Shown: in pieces, positions 34,425 to 42,306 of the stretch
Layout of the letters: the number at the start of each line of letters is the position of its first letter
Numbering within the stretch: position 1 is the stretch's first letter
Source of the DNA: Cloacibacterium normanense
GTDB taxonomy: Bacteria; Bacteroidota; Bacteroidia; Flavobacteriales; Weeksellaceae
Assembly (NCBI RefSeq): GCF_003860565.1
Contig: NZ_CP034157.1
Coordinates: 2,170,001-2,234,000 of the forward strand
Direction: 5' to 3'
DNA: 64,000 bases
Program-made: the position numbers and the translations under genes
Notes under the pieces: generated by a model
The model's input: the letters and a program-made list of their open reading frames with translations, nothing else
Database searches by the model: none
Told to the model about the DNA's origin: nothing

Positions 34425-35678
34425 TTATTCGGTAGATTCTGCCGCAGCATCGTGATTCTCTTTTGTAGTGTCTATTTCCTTGTTCATGAGTTTATTCAAT
34501 TTCTCTCTTTCTAAAGGAAAATCTTCAAACAATGAAGAAAGCGTGAGAGCAGAATACACTCTTCTAGAAAATTTATTTCCAAGAGCAATAATCGTGACTT
34601 TAGATTTTTGTAAATGAACAAAAGCGGTATTGCTTCCATGCCACCAACCATTATGAAACGTAAGTTTTTCTCCATTGTCAAAAACTTTCATTCTAAAACC
34701 AATTCCATAATTGTTTACACCTCTTCTTTCATTGCTGTAAGGTGTAAAAATAGAATCTTTAAGGCTTTTTCTCAAGAAATTTTCGGCGTACATCGCTTTT
34801 GAAAACTTAAATAAATCTCTTGGCGTGGTGTAGCAGTTTTTGTCACCATAAATCCCATCTAATTTATCTGTAGGATACAATCTGCTTCCTTGATAGTAAA
34901 AAGATTGAGCAGCTCTGAGAGAATCTTTTTGCTGAAAAATATACGTATGCTCCATACCCAAAGGTTTGAAAACGATTTTCTGCATCGCCAAAGGAAAAGG
35001 ATGTGCGGTAACTTTTTCTACAATCAGTGCAAGAAGCGCATAATTGGTATTGCAATACATAAAGCCAGTGTTGGTATTTCTTGCCAAATCTGGTTTGTAC
35101 TGGATAAGCAAATCGAGAACTTCTTGGTTGGTAAAATATTTATTTTGGGGTTTAAGCCCTAGTTTTTCGATGAAATATTCATATTTCGGTAACCCACTTC
35201 TGTGATTAAGCAAGTGAATCACTTCTACTTCTTTGTAAGGGAATTTCGGAAAAAAATGGGTGACTTTATCGTGAAGATTTATTTTTCTGGCTTCTACCAA
35301 TTTAAGAACTGCCATCGCAGTAAGCGATTTAGAAATAGAAGCGATATGAAGCGGAACATCTTTATTGATGGGAACTTGATTATTTTCTTTGGCAAAACCT
35401 CTATAGCTTTCGAAGAGAATTTTATCACCTTTTGCTACGAGAAAACCACCACTTAAATCCCCTTTTTCCCAAACTTTATCATAGTATTGCTGAATGGTAT
35501 TAACTACATTTTGTTTATCTTGAAGCTTAGAATCTTCTGCAGTAAAGACATTTTCTACATCTACATTTCCGTAATTAGGCAAACCATTTTCATTCTCTTG
35601 CTGAAAAAAATTAAATTCTTTTTTACAAGAAATCAAAGTCAATAAAAGGATAAGAATTACTACAATTTTCTGCTTCAT
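34425..35678 (-). CDS. Serine hydrolase, class C beta-lactamase family, lipoprotein
   Basis: 417 residues. Lipobox LLLTLISC (Cys18). The beta-lactamase-like domain has the SxxK motif SISK (Ser114, Lys117), YCN in FMYCNTNYALL as the second motif, and HNGWWHG near the third (HxG replaces KTG), a pattern typical of AmpC-like esterases and DD-peptidases rather than resistance enzymes. An Asp/Glu-rich tail follows. Periplasmic or surface location. Likely acts on cell wall peptides or esters; no resistance function is implied. Confidence 0.88.
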   Translation of the reverse strand: MKQKIVVILILLLTLISCKKEFNFFQQENENGLPNYGNVDVENVFTAEDSKLQDKQNVVNTIQQYYDKVWEKGDLSGGFLVAKGDKILFESYRGFAKENNQVPINKDVPLHIASISKSLTAMAVLKLVEARKINLHDKVTHFFPKFPYKEVEVIHLLNHRSGLPKYEYFIEKLGLKPQNKYFTNQEVLDLLIQYKPDLARNTNTGFMYCNTNYALLALIVEKVTAHPFPLAMQKIVFKPLGMEHTYIFQQKDSLRAAQSFYYQGSRLYPTDKLDGIYGDKNCYTTPRDLFKFSKAMYAENFLRKSLKDSIFTPYSNERRGVNNYGIGFRMKVFDNGEKLTFHNGWWHGSNTAFVHLQKSKVTIIALGNKFSRRVYSALTLSSLFEDFPLEREKLNKLMNKEIDTTKENHDAAAESTE

Positions 35679-35759
35679 CTTCTGATTAATTATTTAGGCG
35701 GGGCAATTTAGCATTTTTTTGAAGCAGTGTTTTATGATTGCGTTAACATTAAGATTTTT

Positions 35760-36710
35760 TTAACAGAATTGCTGTACGATTTTATCTACGATAAATTGCG
35801 CCAGTTTTTCCTTGCTTTGATGCGTCCAACCTGCAATGTGCGGTGTAACAATGACTTGATTTGATTCCAAAAGAAATTGCAAATCTTCTTTGTTTCTTGC
35901 GCTGAGCGAAGTCGAAGTATCTAGGTTTTCGAAGGAAGATTTTTCGTATTCTAAAACGTCTAATGCTGCGGCTTTTACTTTGCCAGATTTCAGCGCATCT
36001 ACTATTGCAGAAGTTTTCACATTTTTTCCTCTTGCCGTATTGACCAAATAGAAATTTTTCTTCATCTTCGAGATGAAATTTTCATCAACTAAATATTCCG
36101 TTGAAGCATCTAAAGGAATATGCAAACTAAGAATATCTGCGCGTTCTTGCAATTCTTCTAAGGAAACTTGTTTGGCAAACTCATCTTCTAAATTCGGTAA
36201 AATATCATAGAAAATAACTTCCACTCCAAAACCAGAAAGTCTTTTGGCCGTTGCTTTTCCCATGTTTCCGTAGCCAATAATTCCAAACGTTTTTCCTAAT
36301 AATTCATCACCTCTGTTTTCCTCACGTTTCCAGACTCCGTTTTTCACCTCTTCTGAGGCAATGAACAGACGATTCATGAGAATCAATAACATCGCCACTA
36401 CATGTTCTGCTACTGCATCTCTATTTCCTTCTGGGGAATTAATCAAAGAAATTCCTAGATTTTTGGCGGTTTCTAGGTCTATGTTTTCCATTCCTGCTCC
36501 TACTCTCGCAATGAATTTGAGATTTTGGGCATTTTCTAGAAAATTTTTGTTGAGAGGAATTCTGCTCCTGATGATAATTCCATCATATTGATTGATTTTC
36601 TGCAAAACCTCATCATAAGACGAAGTAAAATCTTCTTCCAAAACAAAACCTTTTGCTAAAAGTTGCTCGGTTATTAATGGATGATTGCTATCGAGAAGGA
36701 GAATTTTCAT
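35760..36710 (-). CDS. D-2-hydroxyacid dehydrogenase (phosphoglycerate dehydrogenase-like)
   Basis: 316 residues. NAD-binding Rossmann motif GIIGYGNMGKATAKRL (GxGxxG variant), catalytic Arg in VNTARGKNV, Glu in LDVLEYE, and His in TPHIAGWTHQS. The C-terminal ACT domain of true SerA is missing. A short stretch DTSTSLSARNKEDL before the last catalytic segment may be a repeat-derived insertion. Substrate is uncertain: 3-phosphoglycerate, glyoxylate or another 2-hydroxyacid. Confidence 0.88.
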   Translation of the reverse strand: MKILLLDSNHPLITEQLLAKGFVLEEDFTSSYDEVLQKINQYDGIIIRSRIPLNKNFLENAQNLKFIARVGAGMENIDLETAKNLGISLINSPEGNRDAVAEHVVAMLLILMNRLFIASEEVKNGVWKREENRGDELLGKTFGIIGYGNMGKATAKRLSGFGVEVIFYDILPNLEDEFAKQVSLEELQERADILSLHIPLDASTEYLVDENFISKMKKNFYLVNTARGKNVKTSAIVDALKSGKVKAAALDVLEYEKSSFENLDTSTSLSARNKEDLQFLLESNQVIVTPHIAGWTHQSKEKLAQFIVDKIVQQFC

Positions 36711-36838
36711 TTTTTTGAAATGGTAAAATTGTTGATTTGTAAACCGTAAAATCGCTTATTGCCAAATTCTTAAAAACTTTAAAACTGCAATTTCACAGTT
36801 TTACAACTTAACGAATCAACGACTTTACAATAAATATT
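36711..36838. repeat. Intergenic inverted repeat (GTAAAATTGTTGATTTG type)
   Basis: GGTAAAATTGTTGATTTGTA near the left and CGAATCAACGACTTTACAA near the right are inverted and imperfectly complementary, with CTGCAATTTCACAGTTTTAC between. The pattern is common between genes of Chryseobacterium-like genomes, from memory. No gene is seen. Confidence 0.45.
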
Positions 36839-37353
36839 CTAACCAAATAACTTTTTAAGTTCTATAGAATCTTGAGCTTTCATTTTCCCAGAAAGAATTA
36901 GAGAAAGTTCTTTTCTACGAAGTGCCGCATCAAATCTTGCTTTTTCAACATCAGATTGCGGAATAAGCTCAGGAATAGGAACTGGATGGTTATTTTTATC
37001 TACCGCTACGAAAGTATAAATTCCTTCGTTGGTATGAATTTTTTCTTTGGTGATGGGGTTATCTAACCACACATCGCAATAAATTTCCATAGACGTAGAA
37101 AACGCTCTAGAAACTTTAGCTTCTACCACTACCACTCCACCTTGTGGAATAGGATATTTAAACGAAACATGGTTTACAGAAGCGGTAACAACGGTAGATT
37201 CACTATGTCTTTGCGCAGCAATAGCAGCAGCTCTGTCCATTCTAGAAAGAAGTTCACCACCAAACATATTTCCTAATGCATTGGTTTCATTGGAAGTACA
37301 ATATTGGTCATAATAGTCCTGGTTTCTGCAGGAGTTTTCGCATTTTTTTCCAT
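36839..37353 (-). pseudogene. Acyl-CoA thioesterase (hotdog fold) with an N-terminal frameshift
   Basis: From ATG 37353 the frame reads MEKNAKTPAETRTIMTNIV then LP and stops within a few codons. From 37291 the family sequence NETNALGNMFGGELLSRMD continues in another frame to 36839. Adding one base in the TT at 37290-37291 restores 171 residues, the usual length. The remaining ORF (ATG 37267, 142 residues) keeps the hotdog core (ASVNHVSFKYPIPQGGVV, TNEGIYTFVAVD) but lacks the conserved N-NETNALG start. The enzyme hydrolyses acyl-CoA thioesters. Sequencing error and true mutation are both possible. Confidence 0.8.
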
Positions 37354-37358
37354 AGAAA

Positions 37359-38045
37359 TTATTTAGAAATTCTTGATGAATCTTTTTTTGAAGTTTGTAA
37401 TGAATCTTTTTGTATAGTAGGATTTACCTTTGGCTTTTCAGGAATTCTATGGGTAGAAGTTTTCACTGAAATATCATCAAAAGACTTTTTTCCAAAAATT
37501 TGGTCTTGATAATTAATCGCCAAATAAATGATGGCTCCTACAGGTAAAATGAATAGGAAAATCCAAAGAATAGAGTTATTAAAAACGTATTGATTGTCTG
37601 ATTCTGGTAAGTCTTCAGAGTTTTCACTATTTTGAATTTGCTCTAAACTAATTTCTTCGAGGCCAAAAAATTTAGGTGTATTGGTGTATTTTTTTTGATC
37701 TAAAAGCTTTATAACATTTTCCTCTTGTGAAAATTCACCTATTTCGTCTATTGTAATTTTTTGTTCTGCAGACAATGTTTCCAGCCAAGAAGAAACTTCT
37801 TCTTTTATTAGAGACTGCACTACAAATAAATTTTCGCCTGTTTTTTCAAAAATATATTTAGCAAAATCTGCATTGAAAACATTTTTATTTTCTACGAAAG
37901 AAATTTCATAGGTTGGTGGCAAGATTTTAGAGGATTGCTCATCTAAAGTAGCCGATTTTTTCTTGAGGGTAAAAACGCCAAAACCAGGAAGTTCTGCACT
38001 TCCTTTTTCTTGCAAATAATTGTATAGATGTAATCCTAAATTCAT
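37359..38045 (-). CDS. HU-CCDC81/SPOR-type cell-surface protein
   Basis: 228 residues from ATG 38045 (MNLGLHLYNYLQEKGSAELP); TTG at 38054 rejected. Residues 1-130 contain two HU-like halves (GFGVFTLKKKSATLDEQ; ITIDEIGEFSQEEN) typical of bacterial HU-CCDC81 proteins. A single membrane helix (ILWIFLFILPVGAIIYLAIN) follows, then a Lys/Ser-rich tail. The family combination is usually linked to cell envelope binding. It lies only 5 nt upstream of the frame-disrupted thioesterase gene. Confidence 0.75.
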   Translation of the reverse strand: MNLGLHLYNYLQEKGSAELPGFGVFTLKKKSATLDEQSSKILPPTYEISFVENKNVFNADFAKYIFEKTGENLFVVQSLIKEEVSSWLETLSAEQKITIDEIGEFSQEENVIKLLDQKKYTNTPKFFGLEEISLEQIQNSENSEDLPESDNQYVFNNSILWIFLFILPVGAIIYLAINYQDQIFGKKSFDDISVKTSTHRIPEKPKVNPTIQKDSLQTSKKDSSRISK

Positions 38046-38081
38046 TTGGCACAAATTTAATATTTTTTGTTGAGTTGAGTT

Positions 38082-38110
38082 ACAAAAAAAGGTTGCTAAA
38101 AAGCAACCTT
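38082..38110 (-). terminator. Terminator of the SusE-like T9SS gene
   Basis: AAGGTTGC (38089-38096), loop TAAAAA, GCAACCTT (38103-38110), with a T run on the minus strand beyond 38089. Confidence 0.85.
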
Positions 38111-38134
38111 CTATAAAAACATTTTTTCTTTTGA

Positions 38135-39253
38135 TTAATAGGCGAATTTAATGACCTCATCATTAAGTTTAAGAATATAATTTCCTTTTTTTGGAAGATT
38201 TAGTTCTATACCATTGCTAGAAGCTTTTGCCGAAATAGTTTTAATCACTCTTCCAGAGTAATCTACTACTTGTACGCTTAGATTTCCTTGTTTATTGGTA
38301 TACAATTTCCCTTCAGAAACGAATGATTTTGCTTTCTTAACAGTTTCGCCAGTTGCTAAAGTACTGACTGTAAATGCATATTCTCCTGTTAAACGGTTAA
38401 AAGTCACATCATAGGTTCCTGGAGTTGTAGGAATATTATTATTACTATTTAAAGCACCTGTTCCTGAAGGGAAGGTTGTGCCACCCCAACTCGTTACCCA
38501 AGCATTATTTACTCTAAACTTAACTCCTCCTGTAACAAGTTGCAATCCAGATTTAGTAAAAGTTTTACCTCCGTCTGTAGAAGTAAGAGCCACATCTGTT
38601 GTCCAACTACCACCAGAAATACCATTTCCAATTAAAGTAACAGGAGCTACTTGAAATGAATAAGCAAGAGTATTTTTGTTAAAGGTTATATTGTAATATC
38701 CTGATGTCAAAGGAATATCACCTCCATTTTCTACAGCAGTACCAGAAGGAAAAGTAGTTCCTCCCCATGTTGTAATTGGAGCATTTGACTTATAAAACTT
38801 AACATTAGCAGCATTGAAATAAAAATCAGTTTTAGAATAAGTAATACCGTCTGGTGTAGAAAGAGATTCACCTGGAGTTGCATTGCTATTAAACCCTCCA
38901 TAGAAACTAATATTATCAGAAACAATAGTTGATGCGAAATTATAGGCACCTGTTGTTCTATTAAAAGTGATATTGTATGTCCCTGGAGTAACTGGTATAT
39001 TTGATCCATTTTGAGTACCTGTTCCACTAGGAAAAGCGTTTGCCCCCCAGCTCGTAGTCCAATTGCCATTTTGTCTAAACTTCACTCCTCCATTTGCAGT
39101 AAAAGTATGAGTAAGAGTATAATTTACATTATCTGTAGTAGCCATAACTACATCTCCTGACCACGAATTAAAGTCACCAATCAGACCAATTGATTGCGAA
39201 CTAAATAGGCCAAAAACAACGGAAAATAAGAAAGAAAATAAAAGTTTTTTCAT
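38135..39253 (-). CDS. SusE/SusF-like repeat protein with T9SS type A sorting signal
   Basis: 372 residues. Signal peptide to about residue 20 (FGLFSSQS). Three repeats of about 85 residues, each holding GVKFRQNGNWTTSWG, FPSGTGTQNGSNIP then GTYNITFNRTTGAYNF (copies near 52-108, 145-200 and 240-295), as in SusE/SusF starch-binding modules. The C-terminus (YTNKQGNLSVQVVDYSG, GNYILKLNDEVIKF) is the type A domain cleaved by type IX secretion. No SusC/SusD pair is adjacent, so its glycan role is untested. Confidence 0.85.
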   Translation of the reverse strand: MKKLLFSFLFSVVFGLFSSQSIGLIGDFNSWSGDVVMATTDNVNYTLTHTFTANGGVKFRQNGNWTTSWGANAFPSGTGTQNGSNIPVTPGTYNITFNRTTGAYNFASTIVSDNISFYGGFNSNATPGESLSTPDGITYSKTDFYFNAANVKFYKSNAPITTWGGTTFPSGTAVENGGDIPLTSGYYNITFNKNTLAYSFQVAPVTLIGNGISGGSWTTDVALTSTDGGKTFTKSGLQLVTGGVKFRVNNAWVTSWGGTTFPSGTGALNSNNNIPTTPGTYDVTFNRLTGEYAFTVSTLATGETVKKAKSFVSEGKLYTNKQGNLSVQVVDYSGRVIKTISAKASSNGIELNLPKKGNYILKLNDEVIKFAY

Positions 39254-39461
39254 AATAATTTTTTTTAGGATTAATAACTTAAAATTAACAAAAATTTAAA
39301 ATAAAAAAATTTTTTTTCAAAAAAAAATCAAAATTCATTGATTTTCAATTAATTACCAACCTGAAATAATTTTTATTTTCTCATTTATAAGACAATACAA
39401 ATTACTGATTAACAGTATTTTAAACAAAATTGAGAAAAATCAGGGAATTCACTAATAATCA

Positions 39462-41567
39462 CTAATTTATCCTAAAATTAAGCCCTAACATAAAATTTCT
39501 GCCAGCTTGTGCATAATAGTAAGGTCCATTATATACAAACCCATTATTTACATACTTTTTGTCAAAAATATTATTCAGCAAAAATTGTAAACTCACCTCT
39601 TGTTTTGCAATTTTAAACTCATATTGTGCATTAAAATCAGTCAAGAAATAATCATTCAGTTGTAGTGATTGGGTTTCTGTGTTGTCCAAATATTGCTTTC
39701 CAATATATTGATTATTAAGATTTAACTGTAAATTTTTAATAGGCTTATACTGAATTATAGCATTGGCAATAATATTAGGAGAGAATGAAATGTCGGTATT
39801 GCCCAAATTGGTTACTGTAGAATTTTCTTCAATTTTGAAATCTACATTTTTATTTTGGCTCAGAGTAATATTTCCTAATACGTTCAGTTTTTCTGAAACT
39901 TTAGCCAAAGTTCCAAATTCTAAACCTAATCTGTAAGATTTTCCAGAATTAATTTTAATGAATTCTCCCACCATATTGATTTCTCCACTTAGTACCAATT
40001 GATTCACATAATTCATGTAATAAGCGTTTGCAGTAAAAGAAACATTACCAAACGTTTTTTCTAAACCGAGTTCAAAATCATGTAATTTTTCTGGCTTCGT
40101 ATTAGGATTGGCAAATAAATCATCACGGTTGGGTTCTCTGTGAGCATGAGCATAAGAGAAAAATAATTTTCCGTTTTCTATCTGATAATTCACCCCGAAT
40201 TTTGGATTAAAAAACGTCCATTTCTGACTTAAATCTGCTCCTTCTTCTGCATTTTCATCTAAAATATATGTTTTATAGTCAATGTTTCTAAGTTGTAAAT
40301 CTCCAAAAAATTCAAGTTTTTCCATTTTGTAAATGGCTTTCGCAAAACCTGAAACTTCATTTTTCAAAGCATTATTTCTGTAGTATTCATGCTCGAAAAT
40401 ATCAGTATATTTCACTCCCGTCACGTTCCCAAAATGTCTCCCGAAATATTGATTGGCAGCCACTCCGAAATTCAAATTCACATTTTCAAAATTCCCATAA
40501 AGACTAGAAACTACGCCGTAAAAATCATTATCTAGCCATTTTTTTCTAATGAAATCTGTTCTGGTAATGGTATTTCCGTTTTCTACGATATTGGGCAAAT
40601 CATATTTTGAAAATTTAGCATCTTGCTTATAATTTTCATAGTAACCTTCTCCGTGAGTAAGATGAAAAGTGGTTTCTAGATTCCAAATTTTACCGAGTTT
40701 TTGTTCCCAAAGTAAATGATAATGGTTTTGTCGGTAATTATCGGTTTCATTATCATAAAAACCAATAATATTTTCCCAACTAGCATCATAAATTGCTCCA
40801 GAATAATTAAATTTCGGGTTAGATTCATAGGTAGCTTTATCAATTCCATTCCACGCTTGATACGTTTTTTCTTTACCACCGAAAGTTAAAAATCTCAGTT
40901 TCGTATTGCCTTTTTCGAAGAGCGCATTGATATTGTAAGAATTGAGTTTAGAAAAAGCTCTATCAATGTAACCATCTGAATTAATGATAGAATATCTTGC
41001 CGAAACCGACAGTAAATTGTTCAAAAATTTTCCTGTTCCTGCTTCAAAGGAATGTTTAAAGGTGTTAAAACTTCCTGCGCTTTGATTGGTCAAAAAATAA
41101 GGTTTCTCCTCTGGATTCTTGGTCAAAATATTCACACTTGCTCCGAAACTTGCTGTTCCATTGCTAGAAGTTCCTACTCCTCTCTGGATGACAATCTGCG
41201 ATGCAGAACTTGCCATGTCTGGAATATTCACAAAAAAAGTTCCCTGACTTTCTGAATCGTTATACGGAACACCATTCAGCATTACATTAATACTTGTTCC
41301 AGCGCTTCCTCTAATCCTAAAACCAGTGTAACCCACTCCGTTTCCAGCATCGGAAGTCGCGACTACAGACATTTGATTTTTGAGCAAAATAGGCAAATCC
41401 TGACCTAGATTTTTAGCTCCTAAATCTTTTTGTACGTTAATAATTTCTTTGGAAACTGGCAGCCTTTTCGTAAAGCTAACCTCTTGAATTTCTTTTACTT
41501 GCGCCGTATCTATTTGCGCAGAGAGAACAGAGCTCATTCCTAGCCCTAAAATAATAAATCCTTTCAT
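39462..41567 (-). CDS. TonB-dependent receptor under TPP riboswitch control (putative thiamine importer)
   Basis: 701 residues from ATG 41567 (MKGFIILGLGMSSVLSAQ signal peptide); a longer start at 41651 falls inside the riboswitch. Plug domain: GYTGFRIRGSAGTSINVMLN and VIQRGVGTSSNGTASFGASV; the barrel ends in RNFMLGLNFRIN. There is no carboxypeptidase-like N-terminal domain. The protein resembles FecA/BtuB-type receptors and gives no substrate clue, but a clear TPP riboswitch (41627-41710) directly upstream implies repression when thiamine pyrophosphate is plentiful, so thiamine or a precursor is the likely cargo. Confidence 0.92.
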   Translation of the reverse strand: MKGFIILGLGMSSVLSAQIDTAQVKEIQEVSFTKRLPVSKEIINVQKDLGAKNLGQDLPILLKNQMSVVATSDAGNGVGYTGFRIRGSAGTSINVMLNGVPYNDSESQGTFFVNIPDMASSASQIVIQRGVGTSSNGTASFGASVNILTKNPEEKPYFLTNQSAGSFNTFKHSFEAGTGKFLNNLLSVSARYSIINSDGYIDRAFSKLNSYNINALFEKGNTKLRFLTFGGKEKTYQAWNGIDKATYESNPKFNYSGAIYDASWENIIGFYDNETDNYRQNHYHLLWEQKLGKIWNLETTFHLTHGEGYYENYKQDAKFSKYDLPNIVENGNTITRTDFIRKKWLDNDFYGVVSSLYGNFENVNLNFGVAANQYFGRHFGNVTGVKYTDIFEHEYYRNNALKNEVSGFAKAIYKMEKLEFFGDLQLRNIDYKTYILDENAEEGADLSQKWTFFNPKFGVNYQIENGKLFFSYAHAHREPNRDDLFANPNTKPEKLHDFELGLEKTFGNVSFTANAYYMNYVNQLVLSGEINMVGEFIKINSGKSYRLGLEFGTLAKVSEKLNVLGNITLSQNKNVDFKIEENSTVTNLGNTDISFSPNIIANAIIQYKPIKNLQLNLNNQYIGKQYLDNTETQSLQLNDYFLTDFNAQYEFKIAKQEVSLQFLLNNIFDKKYVNNGFVYNGPYYYAQAGRNFMLGLNFRIN

Positions 41568-41626
41568 TCTGATGTTGTAAAAAATTAAACAAATCGAATA
41601 AAAGGATGCCACGTGTGAAAAATACA

Positions 41627-41710
41627 TCAAAGACGTTTCCATAAACAGCATTACCTGTTCTATGTTCTTTGGGTATAATCTCAGCTTTTTACAGCACCCC
41701 TTTTTCTTGA
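41627..41710 (-). promoter_or_regulatory. TPP (THI-box) riboswitch
   Basis: Minus strand shows GGGGTGC (41700-41694), CTGAGA (about 41683-41678), TACCC, GAAC (41667-41664), ACAGGTAATGCTGT (about 41658-41645) and TATGGAAAC. These match the conserved THI element core (GGGGUGC, CUGAGA, ACCC, GAAC, GGAUAAUGCC, GGGA). P1 can form from TCAAGA (41710-41705) and TCTTTGA (41633-41627). No clear terminator lies before the start codon at 41567, so the expression platform is undefined. Confidence 0.88.
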
Positions 41711-41713
41711 GTG

Positions 41714-41721
41714 CAAATGTA
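41714..41721 (-). promoter_or_regulatory. Candidate -7 element of the thiamine receptor
   Basis: TACATTTG matches TAnnTTTG and would start transcription at the base of riboswitch P1. The -33 position is weak. It overlaps the 3' side of the DUF2752 gene boundary. Confidence 0.5.
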
Positions 41722-41729
41722 TAAAATTT

Positions 41730-42098
41730 TTATAAATTTCTAAAAATCCCGAAAAGAATTATGAAAATGAACAAAATTAGTATTGTTTTCTTGCCGATGA
41801 GAAACTGTCTTAGCTTAGCAAATTTTTCTTGGCAAAAACTGGTAAAGAAAATCAATGAAAAATAAGGAATTCCTAATAGTACAAGTGCATTTTGGTGAAA
41901 CGCTTCTTCGAAGTTCAGATGTAAAATTTCGTGAAATGCTCTTTGTGAACCACAACCTGAACACTGGTAACCCGAAATCTTATAAAAGGGACAAGAAATA
42001 AAAAAATACTCTTGTTCATAAGGATTTAGAAAAAAATAATAACCTGTTATAAGCAGTATTATAACTACAAAAATCCATTTTTTTTCACCCTTGTACAT
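41730..42098 (-). CDS. DUF2752 family membrane protein
   Basis: 122 residues with three hydrophobic helices and the family core FISCPFYKISGYQCSGCGSQ followed by RAFHEILHLNFEEAF. The Cys-x-x-Cys-G motif could bind metal or a cofactor, but the function is not established. It lies about 20 nt before the TPP riboswitch on the same strand. Confidence 0.85.
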   Translation of the reverse strand: MYKGEKKWIFVVIILLITGYYFFLNPYEQEYFFISCPFYKISGYQCSGCGSQRAFHEILHLNFEEAFHQNALVLLGIPYFSLIFFTSFCQEKFAKLRQFLIGKKTILILFIFIILFGIFRNL

Positions 42099-42203
42099 AA
42101 AACAAATGTAATTCTAAACTTTATATTTTACAAGATTGATTTAAATAATATGCTTCATCTATAAAATTTTAAAAAAAGATATCCTCTGCAAATTAAATTT
42201 TCT

Positions 42204-42211
42204 TACTTTTG
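42204..42211 (+). promoter_or_regulatory. Candidate -7 element of acnB
   Basis: TACTTTTG matches TAnnTTTG; it implies a leader of about 90 nt. A -33 motif is not clear. Confidence 0.35.
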
Positions 42212-42306
42212 AGCATCATTATAAAAAGATTGATGATTATAAAAATTTTAACTACTAAAGTACAGTAAATCATCTAATTATTAAGTTTAAAAAGACTTCA
42301 AAAATT

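Noticed and set aside
34425-35678. Antibiotic-resistance beta-lactamase
   Set aside because: SISK is present, but the third motif is HxG and the protein is a lipoprotein of the esterase/peptidase-like group; no resistance context.
38300-39100. CRISPR-like repeats
   Set aside because: The repeats are in-frame protein modules of about 85 codons, not short direct repeats with spacers.
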